Positions 57,575-64,000 of a DNA stretch of 64,000 nucleotides are shown piece by piece. This stretch comes from Nitrospira sp. (GTDB lineage Bacteria; Nitrospirota; Nitrospiria; Nitrospirales; Nitrospiraceae). Below the pieces are notes generated by a model. That model did not search any database and was not told the origin of the DNA. It saw only the letters and a list, made by a program, of their open reading frames with translations. Position 1 is the stretch's first letter. Every line of letters begins with the position of its first letter. The translations under genes and the position numbers were made by a program. The DNA lies in contig JANDJC010000006.1 of the NCBI GenBank assembly GCA_024331045.1, forward strand, positions 1 to 64,000, read 5' to 3'.

Positions 57575-58744
57575 ATGACCACGTCCCGCAGTTTCGTGTT
57601 AATCTGCACGGTCGGCGTCTTTTGCTTTATTAGCTACAACATGGTGCGGATGCCGGCTTTGTCGCTGTTTGCGGAATCGCTGGGCGCGGACCCGGAACGA
57701 ATCGGACTTGTGGTCTCCGTCTCAACCCTAACCGGCGTTCTGCTCAAACTGCCGGCTGGCGCTCTCTCGGACGTCTATGGTAGGCGGATGCTGTTGCGGG
57801 TTGGGGTCGTGGCCTTTGGGCTTCCACCGTTTGTCTATCCCTTCGTCAGTGACATCAATACCCTGACTCTCCTCCGGTTTGTTCATGGGTTTGCTACAGC
57901 CATTTTCGCGCCGAGCGCGCTGGCGACGGTTGCCGAGCTCTACCGCGAACGGCGAGGAGCGGCATTGGGGACCTATACGGCCTGCACACAATCGGGAGCC
58001 TTGCTGGGACCATTTATGGGAGGGCTGTTGGTTCATAATGTCGGCTTTCCAGTCGCCTTCGTGACGGCCGGTTTGTTCGGTTGCATTGGCATGGTGCTGT
58101 TTTACAGTCTGCCGCTTAACGTCGCGGCTCCGTCAGTCAAAGACAAGCGATGGGCGGCAGCATGGTCTGAGATGTGGAAAGGGTTCACTGCAGTCGCGCG
58201 AAACACGAAGGTATTGGTGACGAGCGTGACGGATGCGGCAAAGATGATCGCCAACGGGGCCTTGATGGCATTTTTGCCCTTGTACGGGGTGACAGTGGGT
58301 TTGAACCCCGGCGAAGTGGGGCTTTTATTCAGTGTGCAGGCCTTCACCTCGTTTTTTTCTAAGCCGATCATGGGGCGGGTCTCGGATCGAGTCGGACGCC
58401 GGCCATTGATCCTGTTCGGGTTGGGCATCTGCGCGGCGACGTTTGTTGCGATTCCGCACATCTCAATGTTCCCTATACTGGTCGTCCTCTCAGCCGGTTT
58501 CGGCTTTGGCGAAGCGGTCGTGTCCTCTTCATCGTCGGCCTTGGTCGCCGACAGTTCCGAGTTCAAGCGGCTGGGGGCGGGGCTGGGCATGCAAGGAATG
58601 ATCATGGATATCGGTCATGCGAGTGGGCCGCTGCTGGCCGGCCTGCTGGTTGCGCGTCTGAGCTACGAACAGGCGTTCGCCATCATCGGCGCCGTTCAAT
58701 TGATGGCCGGGGCTCTGTTCTGGCTGGTGACCAGAAATCGCTGA
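57575..58744 (+). CDS. Major facilitator superfamily transporter
   Basis: Polytopic; LPAGALSDVYGRRMLLRVGV and KPIMGRVSDRVGRRPLILFGL signatures. Confidence 0.9.
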   Translation: MTTSRSFVLICTVGVFCFISYNMVRMPALSLFAESLGADPERIGLVVSVSTLTGVLLKLPAGALSDVYGRRMLLRVGVVAFGLPPFVYPFVSDINTLTLLRFVHGFATAIFAPSALATVAELYRERRGAALGTYTACTQSGALLGPFMGGLLVHNVGFPVAFVTAGLFGCIGMVLFYSLPLNVAAPSVKDKRWAAAWSEMWKGFTAVARNTKVLVTSVTDAAKMIANGALMAFLPLYGVTVGLNPGEVGLLFSVQAFTSFFSKPIMGRVSDRVGRRPLILFGLGICAATFVAIPHISMFPILVVLSAGFGFGEAVVSSSSSALVADSSEFKRLGAGLGMQGMIMDIGHASGPLLAGLLVARLSYEQAFAIIGAVQLMAGALFWLVTRNR

Positions 58745-58755
58745 CCGACGAGCGG

Positions 58756-58764
58756 TGTTATAAT
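58756..58764 (+). promoter_or_regulatory. Extended -10 promoter upstream of ribE
   Basis: TGTTATAAT (TGn plus TATAAT) about 70 bp before ribE ATG; no good -35 seen. Confidence 0.5.
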
Positions 58765-58834
58765 GCCTCGCAAGCCGCCGTCTTTTATGGTTGCGGTGGT
58801 GCTACGTCCTCAACCTCACAGGGAGCGCTGAGCC

Positions 58835-59494
58835 ATGTTTACGGGCATTGTCGAAGAAGTGGGCGCTATCGTCTCCGTTGAGAAGACAGTGAAGGGCGCC
58901 AGGCTGACTATTCTGGCCTCGAGAGTGATGGATGATCTGCGAGTCGGTGATAGTGTGAGTGTCAATGGGGTCTGTTTGACGGCGGCGTCGGTCGGAGAAA
59001 AAGACTTTTCCGTGGATGTCTCGTCTGAAACGCTCGCCGTGACCACGTTGGGAGGAGTCGTCATCGGTACCCCGGTCAATTTGGAGCGGGCGATGCGCTT
59101 GAACGAGCGGATCGGGGGCCACCTGGTGGCGGGCCACGTCGATGGAGTTGGAATTGTAAAAAGTCGACGACAGGAGGGAGATACCACGGTGCTGACCATC
59201 GAGGCTCCGTCATCGATCCTACGGTATTGCGTAGCCAAGGGGTCGATTGCGGTGGATGGCGTGAGTTTAACGATCAACGGGGTCACTGATCGCAGCTTCA
59301 GTGTGGCCATCATCCCTCATACGGCCAAGGTGACGACCTTGGGGCTTAAGCAAGTGAACGACGCGCTCAATCTTGAATCCGACTTGATCGGCAAATATGT
59401 CGAGCGTCTGCTTCAGGAGCGAAGCCAACTTTCAAAACCCAAGACGGCTCCCGTCATCGATGCAGACTATCTTCAGAAGCGGGGATTGATCTAA
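58835..59494 (+). CDS. ribE: Riboflavin synthase alpha chain
   Basis: MFTGIVEEVGAIVSVEKT...DSVSVNGVCLTAASV...GGHLVAGHVDGVG...VDGVSLTINGV. Confidence 0.97.
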   Translation: MFTGIVEEVGAIVSVEKTVKGARLTILASRVMDDLRVGDSVSVNGVCLTAASVGEKDFSVDVSSETLAVTTLGGVVIGTPVNLERAMRLNERIGGHLVAGHVDGVGIVKSRRQEGDTTVLTIEAPSSILRYCVAKGSIAVDGVSLTINGVTDRSFSVAIIPHTAKVTTLGLKQVNDALNLESDLIGKYVERLLQERSQLSKPKTAPVIDADYLQKRGLI

Positions 59495-59528
59495 GTGGTG
59501 GTTGAGATGGTTGAAGCGGGTCAGCACC

Positions 59529-59753
59529 TTACGGTTCGTTCTGGGCGGAAGAGCGGAAGAGGACATGCAGACCGAGACCGGCGAGAATGGAAGTGATGAT
59601 CACAATGAGTAGCAAGGTGTCAAAGCTTGGCGGGCCGAAGAGGAGTTTGTACACGTGCACGGCGACAATAGGAAGGGCCACGGCGCCGGTCAGTGCCATG
59701 ATATGTCGACGCAGGTAGATTGGCTCACCCGGTCTTCTCCCGCCCCTTCCCAC
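59529..59753 (-). CDS. Small membrane protein of unknown function
   Basis: Two predicted TM stretches; GTG start with ggagg RBS, 18 nt after acs stop. Confidence 0.6.
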   Translation of the reverse strand: MGRGGRRPGEPIYLRRHIMALTGAVALPIVAVHVYKLLFGPPSFDTLLLIVIITSILAGLGLHVLFRSSAQNEP

Positions 59754-59771
59754 GGCCGTTCCTCCGCATCC

Positions 59772-61661
<1,890 letters not shown>

Positions 61662-61708
61662 GAATTATGACCTCCTTCCTTCTCGACGGCTGAGTGCCCT
61701 GGTGTGCA

Positions 61709-61737
61709 TTATGGAGAAAACATGCTCAGGCTGCAAC
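61709..61737 (-). promoter_or_regulatory. Putative sigma-70-type promoter for acs
   Basis: On - strand TTGCAG - 17 nt - CATAAT. Confidence 0.45.
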
Positions 61738-61824
61738 TGAATGAGGCCGACGGGACCACGAATCCATTCCGCGGCGGATTTGCGGTATTTTATCGTGGAT
61801 GAGCAAGCCGGACGTGCCGCATTC

Positions 61825-61853
61825 TTGACAGTGGGAGGAGGGGGCGGTAGGTT
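61825..61853 (+). promoter_or_regulatory. Putative sigma-70-type promoter for the caspase-fold gene
   Basis: TTGACA (61825-61830) - 17 nt - TAGGTT (61848-61853). Confidence 0.5.
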
Positions 61854-61924
61854 GGCTGGCAATTTGTCAAGGGACCTTTATCCGATATCCATTATCTGTT
61901 CCGTCTGTTCTGATTTTTGAGACG

Positions 61925-62818
61925 ATGATGAAACGGTTTTTTCGGGGGTGGGGATGTGGCATGGCGTTGTTGATAGTAGTGGTCGGTCTGTGGCAGTGCC
62001 TCTGCCCTCCGAGTGGGTGGGCGCAAGCGGGAAAACCAGAGGGGCTTTATTATAAGTCCTGGGCCGTGGTCATTGGCATTGAACACTACGTGGTGGCGCC
62101 GCCCGTTCCAGGAGCGGTCACCGACGCCAAGCAGGTGGCAGAAGCGTTTCGGCGATTGGGTTTTGACGAAGTCGTGGAGATTTACGACAAGACCGCGACC
62201 TCCCGCCACCTCCATCAATTGTTGACCGATATTTTGCCCAGGAAAGTCGGTCGCATGGACCGGCTGGTGATCTTTTATACGGGCCATGTCGGGACTGCAC
62301 AGGATGCGGATGGCGAGGAGCGGAGTTACTTGGTGCCAATCGATGCGCAGATCGCCCATCCGGGTAAGGCTGTGACGGTGGGGCACCTAAAGGAATTTAC
62401 GAGAAGGACCGCCTCGAAACATACGGTGTTACTGTTTGATGCGCCTGTCTTTGGATGGGAGGTGACTCCGCCAGCCAAGCTGTCGCTAGAAGGCCGGGCG
62501 GTGCCCGAGGAGGAGATGGAACGACGAGCCGTTCAGGTGATCAGTGCGGCTCGCAAGGGCGAGTCTTCGATGCGTGTGGAGGGAAACAGCCTGTTTGTGC
62601 AGTCGCTCCTAGCCGGACTCGCTGGTCAAGCGGATCTGGACAGAAATGGCTGGCTGTTGGTTTCCGAGTTGGGGAGGTATCTTGTCGAGCAGGTTGAACA
62701 AGCATCCGGCGGTACCCAGCATCCCGTGAGTCTCAGAATCGATGGCGACGGCGATACCGTGTTGATTGAGGGGCGAAAGGAGTCTCTCACTGGAGGCCAC
62801 GAAGCAAACAGCCCCTGA
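61925..62818 (+). CDS. Secreted caspase-fold (peptidase C14-like) protein, probably catalytically inactive
   Basis: SWAVVIGIEHYVVAPPVPGAVTDAKQVAEAFRRLGF...RLVIFYTGHVGTAQDADGEERSYLVPIDAQ; expected DAC[FY]SG replaced by LLFDAPVFG. Confidence 0.8.
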   Translation: MMKRFFRGWGCGMALLIVVVGLWQCLCPPSGWAQAGKPEGLYYKSWAVVIGIEHYVVAPPVPGAVTDAKQVAEAFRRLGFDEVVEIYDKTATSRHLHQLLTDILPRKVGRMDRLVIFYTGHVGTAQDADGEERSYLVPIDAQIAHPGKAVTVGHLKEFTRRTASKHTVLLFDAPVFGWEVTPPAKLSLEGRAVPEEEMERRAVQVISAARKGESSMRVEGNSLFVQSLLAGLAGQADLDRNGWLLVSELGRYLVEQVEQASGGTQHPVSLRIDGDGDTVLIEGRKESLTGGHEANSP

Positions 62819-62909
62819 AACCTCCACGCTGCTGCGGGGGATGTGTAAGATCACCACGGTTCCGGTTCTTGCGATTGAGGGAGCGGAGAGTCGAGGGTGT
62901 TCCTGATTG

Positions 62910-63080
62910 CTAATCTTTTTCTCCTCCCTGCAGATAGCTCAACCCGATCTTGATGGCGCGGCGGGCGATTTCCGCCTGGCGCTCTGTCGGATAGGCGGCC
63001 AGGATCGCTGCCGCCTTGGGGTCCTGAATATCAAGATTCACGATCGTGATAACTCCATTTGCAATATGAATGTCCGCCAT
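62910..63080 (-). CDS. Small conserved-looking ORF, 56 aa, unknown function (not in supplied ORF track)
   Basis: MADIHIANGVITIVNLDIQDPKAAAILAAYPTERQAEIARRAIKIGLSYLQGGEKD*; aaagga upstream of ATG. Confidence 0.5.
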   Translation of the reverse strand: MADIHIANGVITIVNLDIQDPKAAAILAAYPTERQAEIARRAIKIGLSYLQGGEKD

Positions 63081-63175
63081 AGGCCCATCCTTTCTCTTCA
63101 GGAAGTAGTTTTTTCAGAAGTCTGTCAGGTGACGACAGGAGGCCTGTCCTCCTTCTTGGCTTCGATGGTGTTTCG

Positions 63176-63204
63176 TTGACGATGTTGGGGGGGCATGTTA
63201 GCAT
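63176..63204 (+). promoter_or_regulatory. Putative sigma-70-type promoter for LPP20-like gene
   Basis: TTGACG (63176-63181) - 17 nt - TAGCAT (63199-63204). Confidence 0.55.
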
Positions 63205-63287
63205 GACATCGCTTTTTTCTGGGCTCAAAGTTGATCCCTCCAGGTCATGCTTCGGTCATCTTTGGTCGTCTCAAAGGAGGACGTGTT

Positions 63288-63857
63288 ATGGCGTGGCGAG
63301 CGATCCATCTCAAGCTCAAGCTGGCCGGAACCGGTCTTCTGGCCGTTTTTCTGCTGGGGTTGACGGCGTGCGGTGGTCCTCCCAAGTGGGTGCAACGGGG
63401 GTCGGGAGCGTTCAACGACAAAGATCAGAAGGCGTTTTACGGTGTGGGTTCGGTAGTGGGCGTCAAAAACGAACCGCTCGCGTGGGATACGGCTGAGAAT
63501 CGAGCCAGGGCGGAAATCGCCAAGACATTTGAAACCTATACGGGCTACTTGATGAGGGACTATGCTGCTTCAACGACGGCGGGGGATTTTACGCGGAACA
63601 CGGAAGAGCAACATGTGGAGCGGGCCATTAAAACGGTCACCACGGTGACGTTGAGCGGTGTACGCCCTATCGATCGCTACAAAGACGAGAAGAGCAATAC
63701 CTATTACGTGCTGGCCATGCTGAGTCTGGAAGACATGAAAAATAATTTAGAGCGGGCCAAGGAGCTGAATGCGGAGATGCGCGACTTTGTCAGGCGCAAT
63801 GCAGATCGGTTGTTCGATCGTTTAGAGAGGGAGGAAGAGAAGCGCGGGATTCGATAG
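63288..63857 (+). CDS. LPP20-family lipoprotein
   Basis: Lipobox LLGLTACGG; PPKWVQRGSGAF...FYGVGSVVGVKNEPLAWDTAENRARAEIAKTFETYTGYLMRDY. Confidence 0.82.
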   Translation: MAWRAIHLKLKLAGTGLLAVFLLGLTACGGPPKWVQRGSGAFNDKDQKAFYGVGSVVGVKNEPLAWDTAENRARAEIAKTFETYTGYLMRDYAASTTAGDFTRNTEEQHVERAIKTVTTVTLSGVRPIDRYKDEKSNTYYVLAMLSLEDMKNNLERAKELNAEMRDFVRRNADRLFDRLEREEEKRGIR

Positions 63858-63897
63858 GAGCCGTCTCGTAAGGCGACGACATGATGGGTGAGGAGGC

Positions 63898-64000
63898 ATG
63901 ACCGTGGTCCAAAGCAAGTTCCTGCCGGGTATGTGGTCAATCGTCATGTTGCTTGTGGCGGCTGGTTGTGGCCATGAAGTCAAAGTGACGCGCGTGGATG
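63898..64000 (+). CDS. Lipoprotein N-terminus, truncated by window end
   Basis: aggagg RBS then MTVVQSKFLPGMWSIVMLLVAAGCGHEVKVTRVD... Confidence 0.6.
   Translation, partial: MTVVQSKFLPGMWSIVMLLVAAGCGHEVKVTRVD

Noticed and set aside
58765-58834. FMN riboswitch upstream of ribE
   Set aside because: Leader is too short (about 65 nt) and lacks RFN-box conserved sequence.
61665-61862. 65-aa minus-strand ORF upstream of acs
   Set aside because: Overlaps likely promoters for acs and the caspase-fold gene; no homology signal.

Overview
The window is dominated (about 1-34.7 kb, + strand) by a nearly contiguous flagellar supercluster: a C-terminal fragment of a sigma-54-dependent regulator, then flgBC-fliEFG-[REC-fliH]-fliIJ-motE-like-fliK-flgDE, fliLMNOPQR-flhBAFG-fliA, flgFGAHI-flgJ-flgMN-flgKL and csrA-fliW. 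Filament (fliC/fliD/fliS), stator and chemotaxis genes are not in the window. The second half (34.7-64 kb) is mostly housekeeping: an AsmA-like protein, an M24 peptidase, PilZ, SthA-like, HDOD, a c-type cytochrome, a cupin, transketolase, a TauE/Rrf2 pair, GlyQ/GlyS, PpdK, RibD/RibE, MFS and Acs, plus a caspase-fold protein and LPP20-type lipoproteins. The most notable observations are: (1) the fliH-position gene encodes an intact phosphoacceptor receiver domain fused to FliH; (2) three sigma-54-type (GG-N10-GC) promoters lie in the non-coding gaps before flgB, fliL and flgF; (3) FlhF and FlhG deviate together from their canonical GTPase/activator motifs; (4) a secreted caspase-fold protein has its catalytic Cys position replaced by Pro; (5) FlgK and FlgL share inserted modules; (6) several housekeeping promoters share a TTGAC-N17-TAG[CG]WT form; (7) a 56-codon ORF missing from the supplied track. 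Gene content and composition suggest a Nitrospirota-like bacterium, but this is inference only. No tRNA, rRNA, CRISPR array or transposon was recognised.
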